From the NCBI GenBank assembly GCA_025352915.1, contig JANXSA010000206.1:1-22346 (forward strand): a DNA stretch of 22,346 nucleotides, given 5' to 3'. Both the position numbers and the translations under genes were made by a program. The DNA is from Rhodospirillales bacterium. GTDB lineage: Bacteria; Pseudomonadota; Alphaproteobacteria; Acetobacterales; Acetobacteraceae. The notes under the pieces are model-generated. The model had not been told where the DNA came from and did no database searches. It saw only the letters and a list, made by a program, of their open reading frames with translations. Positions 7,725 through 15,087 of the stretch are shown here, piece after piece (the stretch's first letter is position 1; every line of letters begins with the position of its first letter).

Positions 7725-8708
7725 TCAGCGCCGGCGGCGGCGCAGCAGCCCCAGCCCGAGCAGGCCAGTGCCGAACAGCGCGATCGAAACCGGCTCCGGC
7801 GTCGTGGTGGTCACCTGCGCCTCGCCGGTCACGGCGAACACCGCCAGGAAGATGTTGTCGTCTTGGGACGGGTTCAACGTGTTGATGGAGATCAGGGTGT
7901 CGCCGAAATTGAGCAGCGTCCTGATGTCGTACTTCTCGTGGTCACCGGCGATGAGGGGCAGAATCGCCGCGAACGGATCAGCGTCGTCGCCCACCGTGAT
8001 CAGATTGCCGTTGGTGCAACTTGCATCAACGGCATCGTCGCAGTGGCCAGCAACGTTGGACAACGGGCTGCCATTCACCGTGATCTGCGACACCTGACCG
8101 GTGCCCGTAGGCGCGTTCGGGTCGGTGCCATCGAAGCTGAAGCCGATGCCCAGGCGCATCTCAGCACGGAACCCTGCGGCCGCTGGATTCAGCGGATTGG
8201 CGAAGCTGAGGAACGCATTATCGCCGGTCGAGGCCGAGAACCCGTCCATGATCGCGACGGTCGTGGTCGGCAGCCCGACATTCGAATACACCACCACCAG
8301 CGCGCCACCGTCCTGGTTGCCCGAAGATTCCGTATAGGCGAAATTATAGGCGCCACCCGCGCCACCATTGATGACCGTGGACACGATGCTGGTGACATCC
8401 ATCCGCCCGGCTTGCAGCCCAGAATTGATACCGAGGTTGGTGTAGCTGACGGGATTGCCATTGAACAAGCCGCCGAAGGTCGAGGGTGTGCCGTTGCCAA
8501 ACGCCGAGGTGTAGAGGAACGCCGCCTGCACAACCGCGCCAACCGGCGCATTCACCGTCAGCGTTCAGGCCTGGGTTGTCGAGCCGCAGCCATCGGTCGA
8601 GACATCCACCGCACCGGTATAGGTATCCAGCACCGACAGGCTGGCCGAAGCCGGGGTGGCCAGCGCCATTCCCGTCAGGGCCACGGTAGCAAGAAGATAG
8701 CGACGCAT
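7725..8708 (-). pseudogene. PEP-CTERM exported protein, interrupted by one in-frame TGA
   Basis: The full frame has 327 codons. It starts at ATG 8708, preceded by AAGGGA at a good distance, with a signal peptide (MRRYLLATVALTGMALATPASA). It ends with the PEP-CTERM sorting tag: PEP, a hydrophobic helix, then RRRRR. Such proteins are handed to an exosortase and are often linked to exopolysaccharide or floc formation. Codon 48 is TGA (8565-8567), after STTQA and before TLTVNAPVG. Everything after it is open to the natural stop. Without readthrough the export signal and the body are separated. An internal GTG at 8555 could start a leaderless 276-aa fragment, which should not be exported. A single-base sequencing error is equally possible. 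No exosortase gene is in the window. Confidence 0.85.
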
Positions 8709-8769
8709 GATGAAATCCCTTCTTTAGATAAGCGGCATCCGAGGGATGCGCTGCGTATGAGCGGGATAA

Positions 8770-8785
8770 TGCAACCACGGCGCCC
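8770..8785 (-). promoter_or_regulatory. candidate sigma-54 (RpoN) promoter for the PEP-CTERM gene
   Basis: On the minus strand the site reads GGGCGC-N5-TTGCA. The invariant GG and GC doublets are 10 bases apart and the TTGCA box is complete. It departs from TGGCAC at two positions. The start of transcription would be near 8759, giving a leader of about 50 nt to the ATG at 8708. Sigma-54 control with the PrsK/PrsR two-component system has been described for PEP-CTERM genes in other bacteria; applying it here is inference. Confidence 0.42.
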
Positions 8786-8969
8786 GATTGTAGGCGCGGC
8801 ATAAAATAATTGAAATATATCCAGAATTGGCGCAATGCCCGAACCTGCCGTCGCGCCACGCCGCAAAATCGTAAGATTCTCCGTCACGTCGTCCCGCCCG
8901 CGCTGGCGGTGCCGTCCCGGTAACGCCCGGCAGTACCCGAAAAAATGTGCCAAAAATGCGATTTGTAAC

Positions 8970-8986
8970 TAAATTATAGTAATTTA
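8970..8986. promoter_or_regulatory. perfect A/T dyad, possible activator site
   Basis: TAAATTA (8970-8976) and TAATTTA (8980-8986) form an inverted repeat around TAG. It lies about 210 bp upstream of the predicted PEP-CTERM start of transcription and about 30 bp upstream of the TATAAT for DUF1003. That could suit an enhancer-binding protein or an operator. The flanking GTAACTAAA (8965-8973) recurs at 17668-17676. Confidence 0.3.
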
Positions 8987-9163
8987 CCGAAAAAATTTTA
9001 ATGGTAGAAAAAGTATAATAAGATACGGCTTCTTGCCGCCGCGGCGCGATCCGCGGCTGCCACAACGTAAAATATTCCGACACCCTGCCGTCCGAAACCC
9101 GGGCTGGACGGCACCGCCATGCCGCAGGAATAGAATACCGTCCGCCAAACCGGAGAACCTGCT

Positions 9164-9688
9164 ATGGCCGCCACCCCAGACCGCCTCGACCGCCTGGAAG
9201 ACACCGAGGAACGGCTGCTCGAAGAACTGCGCAACACCCGCCGCAACCAGCGCGCCGGCGCAGCACCCGCCGCACCGCCGCTCACGCGCGGCCAACGCTT
9301 CGCCGATATCGTCACCGGCATCGTCGGCTCCTGGCGCTTCATCCTCATCCAGTCGGGCATTCTGCTGCTGTGGATCGCGGCCAACATCACCGCCTGGGTC
9401 TCGCACTGGGACCCCTACCCATTCATCCTACTGAACCTGGCCCTGTCATTCCAGGCCGCCTACACCGCGCCGTTCATCCTGATGAGCCAGAACCGCGAAC
9501 AGGAGATCGACCGCCAAGCCGCCCACGAGGACTACCGCATCAACATCAAGGCCGAGTTGGAAATCGAACTCCTGCACCAGAAGATCGACGCCTTGCGCGA
9601 ACAGGAAGTCCTCGCCCTCACCCGCGCGGTCGCGGACCTAGCCGAAATGCTCCGCGCCGAACGCCGCACGCCCGGCGCAAATGGATAA
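9164..9688 (+). CDS. DUF1003 domain-containing membrane protein
   Basis: The 174-aa inner-membrane protein of unknown function has a charged N-terminal region (1-45), two transmembrane helices (about 58-77 and 86-108), and a long charged C-terminal helix, probably a coiled coil (about 112-165). The segment DPYPFILLNLALSFQAAY followed by APFILMSQNR is the DUF1003 hallmark. ATG at 9164 is preceded by GGAG. The TAA stop (9686-9688) is part of the GGATAAAAG tail of a hairpin repeat, so the last residues (ANG) are repeat-encoded. It converges with the HIBCH gene, sharing that repeat as a boundary. The family assignment is firm. Confidence 0.93.
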   Translation: MAATPDRLDRLEDTEERLLEELRNTRRNQRAGAAPAAPPLTRGQRFADIVTGIVGSWRFILIQSGILLLWIAANITAWVSHWDPYPFILLNLALSFQAAYTAPFILMSQNREQEIDRQAAHEDYRINIKAELEIELLHQKIDALREQEVLALTRAVADLAEMLRAERRTPGANG

Positions 9689-9760
9689 AAGTTTTTTGCT
9701 TCTTTCTTTCAAAAAAAAGTTCTTTCTTGAAAAAAAAGAACCAAAGAACTTTTATTCATG
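9676..9760. repeat. collapsed double hairpin element between convergent genes
   Basis: GGATAAAAGTTTTTTG (9684-9699) is followed by a CTTC-type arm, then a GTTC-type arm, GAACC and CAAAGAACTTTTATTC near 9741-9756. The two halves are fused without the spacer seen elsewhere, so the whole can fold as one long, imperfect A/T-rich hairpin. It lies between the stops of DUF1003 (plus) and HIBCH (minus), where it could serve both transcripts. Confidence 0.8.
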
Positions 9761-9765
9761 TAGAG

Positions 9766-10770
9766 TCAGTCGAACATCGCCGCCACCGCCGCGGGATCGA
9801 CATCCTCCACCCGCGCCGGGTTCCATTGCGGCGTGCGGTCCCGGTCCACCAGGGCGGAGCGCACCCCCTCGTGGAACTCCGGATGGAACGCCACCTTCCG
9901 CGTCAGCTTCAGCTCCTCATGCAGCGCCGCCCGCAGCGACATCCCCGCCCCGCGCCGCAGGATCTCGAAGCTCCAGAACACCGACAACGGCGAGACCGCG
10001 CGCAGTTCCTTCAGCGTCGCCGCCGCCCAATCCGTGCCCTCCGCCGCCAGCGCCGCGAAGATCGCCGGCACCGAGCCCGCGCCAAAACACCGGTCGATGG
10101 TGTCGCGCTGCAGCGCCAGGCTGAACGCCGGCAGCGCCTGGGCGAAGCCGGCCACGCACGCCGCGCCATCGCGCGCCAAGGCCTCGCGCAGCGCCGGCAG
10201 GTCGTCCTTGGCCACTAGATGCGTCGCCAGCCCGGCATGCACCGCATCCGCGCCATTCAGCCGCAGCCCGGTCAGGCCGAGATAGAGCCCAAGCTGGCCC
10301 GGCATGCGCGGCAGCGCGTAGCTGCCGCCGACATCGGGGAACAGCGCGATGATCGTCTCCGGCATCGCGAACAGGCTGTTGGCCGTGGTGATCACCATCC
10401 GCCCATGCACCGACAGCCCGATGCCGCCGCCCATGCAGAACCCGTCCACCAGCGAGATATACGGCTTGGGATACTCCGCGATCGCCGCGTTCAGCGCGTA
10501 TTCCTCGCTGAAAAAGCTCTCGATCGGCTCCGGGTCGCCCGCCATCGCCGCCGCGCGCACCGAAATCACGTCGCCGCCGGCCGAATAGGCCCGCCCCCCG
10601 GCGCCCTCCACCACCACCGCCTGAACGCCGGGATCATCGCGCCAGTTGTCCAGCGCCGCCCGCATGCGCCGGACCATGTCCAGGTCCAGCGCGTTCAACG
10701 CCTTCGGACGATTGAGCAGCAAATGGCCAATCCGGCCCTGGCGAGTGGCAACAACGCTGGCGTCGGACAT
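9766..10770 (-). CDS. 3-hydroxyisobutyryl-CoA hydrolase
   Basis: This 334-aa crotonase-fold thioesterase of the HIBCH type releases 3-hydroxyisobutyrate from its CoA ester in valine breakdown. The oxyanion motif GFCMGGGIGLSVHG is at 110-123. The sequence MPETIIALFPDVGGSYALPR (136-155) contains Glu138 and Asp146, the pair corresponding to the human HIBCH catalytic residues, with the same spacing. The C-terminal extension RTPQWNPARVEDV is also typical. ATG at 10770 is chosen because GGGAG lies 8 bases upstream; a longer frame to 10857 lacks such a site. No other valine-pathway genes adjoin. It is on the same strand as the YqjE/YqjD-like pair but 158 bp away. Confidence 0.93.
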   Translation of the reverse strand: MSDASVVATRQGRIGHLLLNRPKALNALDLDMVRRMRAALDNWRDDPGVQAVVVEGAGGRAYSAGGDVISVRAAAMAGDPEPIESFFSEEYALNAAIAEYPKPYISLVDGFCMGGGIGLSVHGRMVITTANSLFAMPETIIALFPDVGGSYALPRMPGQLGLYLGLTGLRLNGADAVHAGLATHLVAKDDLPALREALARDGAACVAGFAQALPAFSLALQRDTIDRCFGAGSVPAIFAALAAEGTDWAAATLKELRAVSPLSVFWSFEILRRGAGMSLRAALHEELKLTRKVAFHPEFHEGVRSALVDRDRTPQWNPARVEDVDPAAVAAMFD

Positions 10771-10841
10771 GCGGACGGCTCCCGGGAATGAACCGCCGCT
10801 ATAGTCGATCGCAACGCAGGGCGAAATCCCGCCAAGCATAG

Positions 10842-10920
10842 GAAGTAAGGCAAGCAAGCCTCCGGCGGCGTCGTGCGCAGCACGCTTTCGCGTGACGGGC
10901 CGAGGGCTTGCTTACTTTGT
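10842..10920. repeat. imperfect inverted repeat with AAGCAAGC flanks
   Basis: AAGCAAGCCTC (10852-10862) is complementary, with one bulge, to GAGGGCTTGCTT (10902-10913). Outside these, AAGTAAG and CTTACTT continue the symmetry imperfectly. Inside is CGTGC-GCA-GCACG. The motif AAGGCAAGCAAGC also borders the A/T hairpin element at 17608-17620, so this may be a variant of that family without the A/T stem. It lies between the YqjE-like stop and the HIBCH start. Confidence 0.55.
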
Positions 10921-10928
10921 GGCTTGCC

Positions 10929-11309
10929 CTACTTGCGCCGCAACACCGCAACCAGCGTCGTCAACAGCCGCAGCATCCGGGCGCCGCTGACCAACTGGGC
11001 GCGCGCGGAATCGCGCAGCATCGCCGCGGTAAGTTCGGCATTCCCTGGCCCCTGCCGCACCGCGCACAGCACCAGCACCAGCCCGACGACGAGGTCGAAC
11101 GCCGTCACGCTGCCGAGCGCCGCGACCCAGCCGAGCGGCGGCGTCAGGGCCGCCAACGCCAGCACATGCCCCATCGCCAGTGCTGCGCACAGGAACACCA
11201 GCCCGCCCAACAGCAGCCCGCCGCGCAGCGCACTGCGGCGCAGCAACAGGCGCCAGCGCAGCTGCTCGGCCTCGGCGATCACGCGTACCAGGCCGAGTGC
11301 CCCGCTCAT
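10929..11309 (-). CDS. YqjE-like (holin superfamily III) membrane protein
   Basis: The 126-aa protein has a basic N-terminal amphipathic stretch and two hydrophobic helices (about 30-55 and 60-84), then a charged tail. This layout and its position directly after a YqjD-like gene match the yqjD-yqjE arrangement known in E. coli; YqjE is classed with phage holin-like membrane proteins of unknown role. I chose ATG at 11309 (GAGGGGCAG upstream); the longer frame to 11474 overlaps the YqjD-like gene. The 31-bp gap implies one transcript. It is assigned by topology and neighbourhood rather than strong motifs. Confidence 0.75.
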   Translation of the reverse strand: MSGALGLVRVIAEAEQLRWRLLLRRSALRGGLLLGGLVFLCAALAMGHVLALAALTPPLGWVAALGSVTAFDLVVGLVLVLCAVRQGPGNAELTAAMLRDSARAQLVSGARMLRLLTTLVAVLRRK

Positions 11310-11340
11310 TGCCTGCCCCTCGGCAGCGCCGCCGCCCGCC

Positions 11341-11595
11341 TCAGCGGCAAATCCGCCCCAGCATGAAGCCGAGCAGCGCGCCGCCCAGGGCGAACACGGC
11401 GGATGCCACCGGCTCATTGCGCGCCTGGGCGACGACTGTGTCGAACTCGCCGGCGGTGGCGCGGCGCACGTCACGCACCACGCCGGCCGCCGTCGCCGTG
11501 CCGTCCTGCACCAGCTTGTCGAGCTGCGCCCGCAGGGCGGCGATTTGGGCGTGGATGTCGTCGCTCGCGCCGTCGGTACCGCCGAGAAGAGCCAT
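11341..11595 (-). CDS. YqjD/ElaB-like (DUF883) membrane-anchored protein
   Basis: This small 84-aa protein has a helical, charged N-terminal part (about 10-58) and a C-terminal transmembrane anchor rich in small residues (FALGGALLGFMLGR, about 68-81). That is the layout of the YqjD/ElaB/YgaM family, some members of which bind ribosomes at the membrane in stationary phase in E. coli. ATG at 11595 has AGGGA about 9 bases upstream. The gene diverges from the ABC ATPase gene at 11674 across 78 bp that must contain both promoters. The function here is inferred from the family only. Confidence 0.78.
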   Translation of the reverse strand: MALLGGTDGASDDIHAQIAALRAQLDKLVQDGTATAAGVVRDVRRATAGEFDTVVAQARNEPVASAVFALGGALLGFMLGRICR

Positions 11596-11673
11596 GTCGA
11601 GATATCCCTATGTTGCCGGCGAAGTGCCTAATCGTGCAAATGGGCACGCGACGTGCCGCACCCAAGGAGAATC

Positions 11674-12804
11674 ATGCAGCCTTACCTCCGCTTCGATCAC
11701 GTTCGCAGGAGCTTCGACGGCATCGTCGACGTCGTGCACGACCTCACGCTCGATGTCGCGCGCGGCGAGTTCCTCTCGCTGCTCGGCCCCTCCGGCTCCG
11801 GCAAGACCACCACGCTGATGATGCTGGCCGGCTTCGAACGCCCGGATGGCGGCGAAATCCTGCTCGACGGCGCGCCCATCACCCGGCTGCCGCCGCACCG
11901 GCGCAACATCGGCGTTGTCTTCCAAAGTTACGCGCTGTTCCCGCACATGACCGTGGCCGAGAACGTCGCCTTCCCGCTCCAGGTCCGCGGCGCGACCCGC
12001 GCGCAACAGCGCGAACGCGTCGCCCGCGCGCTGGACATGGTCCGCCTCTCCGACCTCGCCGACCGGATGCCGGTCCAGCTCTCCGGCGGCCAGCAGCAGC
12101 GCGTGGCCCTGGCCCGCGCCCTGGTCTTCGAACCCCGCCTGGTGCTGCTCGACGAACCCCTCGGCGCCCTGGATCGCGCCCTGCGCGAAGAAATGCAGGC
12201 CGAGATCCGCCATCTCCATGCCGCCCTCGGCGTCACCATGGTCTATGTCACCCACGATCAGGCCGAGGCCCTGCGCCTGTCCGACCGCATCGCCGTGATG
12301 GCCGGCGGCACCCTGCGCCAGGTCGGCACGCCCGCGGCACTCTACGAAACCCCGCATGACGCCTTCGTCGCCGGCTTCCTCGGCGAGAGCAATTTCCTGC
12401 CCGGCACCGTCGCCGCGATCGAGGACGACATCGCCCTGGTCCGCCTCGATTGCGGCGTGCCGGCCGAGGCCCTGGCCGGCCCGCTCCAGCCCAACCAGCG
12501 CTGCCGCATCGCCGTCCGTCCCGAGCGCATCGCGGTCGCCGCGATCACCGCCGAGGAGATGGGCGAGGGCGCGCTGCCCGCCACCCTGCTGGAGGCGATC
12601 TATCTCGGCGATCACATCCGCCTGCTGCTGCGCGTCGGTGCGCCGGGCTTCCCGACCACGGAAATCACGGTCAAGCGCCCCGCCGGTGTGCCGATGGCCG
12701 GGCTGGAACCTGGCCTGCCGGCGGCGCTCGCCTGGCAACCGCATCACGCCCGCGCCTTCGCCCTCGATCCCGCAGCACCCACCTTGTCACAGCATCGCGC
12801 TTGA
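11674..12804 (+). CDS. ABC transporter ATPase, PotA/spermidine-iron type
   Basis: The 376-aa ATPase of the polyamine/Fe(III)/sulfate importer class has Walker A GPSGSGKTT (38-46), a Q-loop in VVFQSYALFPHMTV, signature LSGGQQQRVALARA, Walker B LVLLDEPLGALD and an H-loop in VTHDQAEA. The C-terminal part (about 235-350) is a TOBE-like regulatory domain. ATG at 11674 has AAGGAGA upstream. It would power import together with two permeases, yet none is encoded nearby. The gene directly downstream encodes a PotD-like binding protein. The TGA stop (12802-12804) overlaps a possible TTG start of that gene. The class is firm; the substrate is not determinable. Confidence 0.93.
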   Translation: MQPYLRFDHVRRSFDGIVDVVHDLTLDVARGEFLSLLGPSGSGKTTTLMMLAGFERPDGGEILLDGAPITRLPPHRRNIGVVFQSYALFPHMTVAENVAFPLQVRGATRAQQRERVARALDMVRLSDLADRMPVQLSGGQQQRVALARALVFEPRLVLLDEPLGALDRALREEMQAEIRHLHAALGVTMVYVTHDQAEALRLSDRIAVMAGGTLRQVGTPAALYETPHDAFVAGFLGESNFLPGTVAAIEDDIALVRLDCGVPAEALAGPLQPNQRCRIAVRPERIAVAAITAEEMGEGALPATLLEAIYLGDHIRLLLRVGAPGFPTTEITVKRPAGVPMAGLEPGLPAALAWQPHHARAFALDPAAPTLSQHRA

Positions 12805-12863
12805 CCCGCTGCACGCCATGCTGCACGGGTGCGCCACAGGGCACGACCGGGCACGCAACACAG

Positions 12864-13970
12864 GTGATCCGCTACCGCAAACCGCAAAACCTGCCCTCCC
12901 CGCGGGCCCGCTGGCCGGTGGCGCTCACGCTTGCCCTCACTGCCTTGCTCGCCTTCGCGCCCGCCCTCCGGGTCGCCAACGCCCGCGACCTGACGGTCGC
13001 CCTGCACGACATGCTCGCCCCCGGCGCCCTGCGTGACAGCGTCATCCGCCCGTTCGCCGACCTCGCCGCCATCGCAATCGACATCCAGCCCTGGGAAGGC
13101 GGCACCGCCGCCCTGCGCACCCGGCTCGAGGCCCAGCCAGGCTGGGACGTGCTCTCGCTGACCGGCGCCGAGCTGCTTGCCGGCTGCGACGCCGGGCTGC
13201 TGGAAAAACTCGACTGGACAGCACTCGGCGGCCGCGACCGCCTGCTGCCCGGCGGCGCCAGCGAATGCGGCCTCGGCCTCGCCCTGCGCGCCCTTGTCCT
13301 GGCCTGGGATCGCGACAAGCTCCCGGCCGGCGCCACCCCCGGCTGGGCCGAATTCGGCGACGTGGTGAAGCTTCCCGGCCGCCGCGGCCTGCGCAAGCAA
13401 CCGCGCGGCACCCTCGAAGTGGCCCTGATGGCCGACGGCGTCCCGCCCGCCGAGGTCTACCGCCAGCTCCGCACCGACGCCGGCATCGACCGGGCGTTTC
13501 GAAAACTCGAACAGCTTCGGCCCTACATCGTCTGGTGGCAGGACGAGGTCGAAGCCGCCCGCCTGCTTGCCTCTGGCGAGGTGCTGATGACCACCGCCCC
13601 CAGCACCGGCATCGCCGAGGCGATCCGCCAGGACGGCCGCGCCTTCACCCTGCAATGGACCGGCGCTGTCACCAGCGTCGTCGCCATGGCCATCGTGCGC
13701 CCCAACTCTAACCAAGCAGGCCCCAACCAGGCCAACGCCATCCGCCTGCTCGCCCAAGCCACCGACCCGCGCACCCAGGCCGCCCTGGCCACGGCTGCCG
13801 CCCTCGGCCCGCTCGCCCGCGGCGCGCTCGACACCATCCCGCCCGAGGCCCAGGCTCTGCTGCCCACCAGCCCGGCCGCCCTGGGCGCCACCCTGCCCGC
13901 CGACGAAGCCTTCTGGCGCGACAACCTCGCCCGTCTCGCCCAGCGCTTCGACGCCTGGCTCCCCCGCTGA
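12864..13970 (+). CDS. ABC transporter substrate-binding protein, PotD-like
   Basis: The product is a 368-aa exported solute-binding protein. A basic N-terminus and hydrophobic core (PVALTLALTALLAFAPAL) end at a likely signal peptidase site after RVANA. The segments GRRGLRKQPRGTLEVALMAD, VYRQLRTDAGIDRAFRKLEQ, WWQDEVEAARLLASGEVLMT and APSTGIAEAIRQ correspond to the PotD/iron-binding class. The start is uncertain: GTG at 12864 fits the signal peptide, but there is no clear Shine-Dalgarno. A TTG at 12801, overlapping the ATPase stop, is the alternative. The gene is probably co-transcribed with the ATPase. Its stop lies 2 bases before the GTG of the STAS-MlaE gene. Tandem permease genes are missing, which is unusual for this class. 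Confidence 0.85.
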   Translation: MIRYRKPQNLPSPRARWPVALTLALTALLAFAPALRVANARDLTVALHDMLAPGALRDSVIRPFADLAAIAIDIQPWEGGTAALRTRLEAQPGWDVLSLTGAELLAGCDAGLLEKLDWTALGGRDRLLPGGASECGLGLALRALVLAWDRDKLPAGATPGWAEFGDVVKLPGRRGLRKQPRGTLEVALMADGVPPAEVYRQLRTDAGIDRAFRKLEQLRPYIVWWQDEVEAARLLASGEVLMTTAPSTGIAEAIRQDGRAFTLQWTGAVTSVVAMAIVRPNSNQAGPNQANAIRLLAQATDPRTQAALATAAALGPLARGALDTIPPEAQALLPTSPAALGATLPADEAFWRDNLARLAQRFDAWLPR

Positions 13971-13972
13971 CC

Positions 13973-15085
13973 GTGCCCCCCCCCCTTCCACCGGCAGACC
14001 CCACCGGCGCCACGCTGGCCACCCGCTCCGAGGCGGACGCCACCGTGCTGGCCTTCGCCGGCGCGCTCGACTCGGTGGCCGCCGGCGCCCTCTGGCGCGA
14101 CGCAATCCGCGCCGCCAAGGCCCAGCCCCGTCTCATCCTCGACCTCGCCGAACTGACCACCTGCGACACCACCGGCGCCGCCCTGCTCGCCGAACTCGCC
14201 AGCCACGAAGGCGCCGAAATCCGCAACGCCACCCCCCAGGTCCAGGCCCTGCTCGACCGCGTCCAGGGCATCGCCCCGGCCCCGGCCGCCCCCACCCCGC
14301 CGCCGCTCACTTGGCGCGACGTACTGCGCGCCGGGTCCGCCGCCGCGCTCGGTGGCGTCACCTTCCTGGGTGAAGCCGTCGTCGCCCTGGTCCGCCTGCC
14401 CGCCCGCGCCCGCCAGTTCCGCAGCGCCGACCTGCTGCGCACCGCCGACCAGGCCGGCGTCCGCGCCATCCCGCTGACCCTGCTGCTCGGCACCCTGATG
14501 GGCCTGATCCTGGCCTTCCAGTCGCTGATCCCGATGCGCCGCTTCGGCGCCGACCTCTACGTCGCCAACCTCGTCGCCATCAGCCTGATCCGCGAGCTCG
14601 GCCCCCTCCTCGCCGCCGTCATCCTTGCCGGCCGCACCGGCAGCGCCTTCGCCGCCGAAATCGGCACCATGAAGGTGAACCAGGAGATCGACGCACTCAC
14701 CACCATGGATATCGACCCCGTCACCATGCTGGTCCTGCCGCGCATGCTCGCCGCCATGCTGGTGATGCCCGCGCTCACCGTGATCCTGGAAATGGCCGGC
14801 CTGCTCGGCATGACCCTGGTGATGGTCGGCGCCGGATACCCCCCGGTGACCGTCGCCAACCAGGTCGCCCAATGGGTCCGGCCGGCCGACTTCTTCGGCG
14901 GCCTGTCCAAGGCCGTCGTCTTCGGCGCCGTCGTCGCCGGCATCGGCTGCCGCGCCGGCCTCGCCACCGGCATCGGCCCGCGCGCCGTCGGCCTGTCCGC
15001 CACCGCGGCCGTCGTTGGGGGCATCGTCGCCACCATCGTGCTCGATGGGCTGTTCGCCATCATGTTTTATCGGCTGGGCATCTAG
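13973..15085 (+). CDS. STAS-MlaE fusion, ABC permease of phospholipid transport
   Basis: This 370-aa protein combines an N-terminal STAS domain (about 15-100, like MlaB) with an MlaE permease domain (about 115-370) through a proline/alanine linker. The MlaE hallmark spans LIRELGPLLAAVILAGRTGS and AAEIGTMKVNQEIDALTTM (about 205-246). In other bacteria MlaE works with MlaF, MlaD and a soluble MlaB to move phospholipids between the membranes; here the STAS part is fused in cis. The start is GTG at 13973, 2 bases after the preceding stop, followed at once by a run of ten C residues (13976-13985). There is no obvious Shine-Dalgarno, so translational coupling is likely. The family and fusion are clear. 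Confidence 0.92.
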   Translation: MPPPLPPADPTGATLATRSEADATVLAFAGALDSVAAGALWRDAIRAAKAQPRLILDLAELTTCDTTGAALLAELASHEGAEIRNATPQVQALLDRVQGIAPAPAAPTPPPLTWRDVLRAGSAAALGGVTFLGEAVVALVRLPARARQFRSADLLRTADQAGVRAIPLTLLLGTLMGLILAFQSLIPMRRFGADLYVANLVAISLIRELGPLLAAVILAGRTGSAFAAEIGTMKVNQEIDALTTMDIDPVTMLVLPRMLAAMLVMPALTVILEMAGLLGMTLVMVGAGYPPVTVANQVAQWVRPADFFGGLSKAVVFGAVVAGIGCRAGLATGIGPRAVGLSATAAVVGGIVATIVLDGLFAIMFYRLGI

Positions 15086-15087
15086 AT

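Larger units (their letters stand above)
8709..9163. promoter_or_regulatory. AT-rich divergent intergenic region (455 bp)
   Basis: The region separates the PEP-CTERM gene (minus) from the DUF1003 gene (plus). Bases about 8940-9030 are strongly AT-rich compared with the GC-rich genes. It contains a sigma-54-like site at 8770-8785, a perfect dyad TAAATTA-TAG-TAATTTA at 8970-8986, and a TATAAT at 9014-9019 on the plus strand without a clear -35 box. Two 7-bp stem-loops lie downstream of that box: GCCGCGG/CCGCGGC (9038-9044, 9051-9057) and GCCGTCC/GGACGGC (9087-9093, 9106-9112). They would fall in the DUF1003 leader. I see no convincing gene in it. Confidence 0.6.

Noticed and set aside
8565..8567. 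Selenocysteine or reassigned TGA in the PEP-CTERM gene
   Set aside because: Several other genes in the window end normally at TGA, no selenocysteine insertion stem is evident after the codon, and the second broken gene uses TAA.
8724..9083. 119-codon open frame on the minus strand in the AT-rich intergenic region
   Set aside because: It has no recognisable domain or good ribosome-binding site, and it covers promoter-like sequence.
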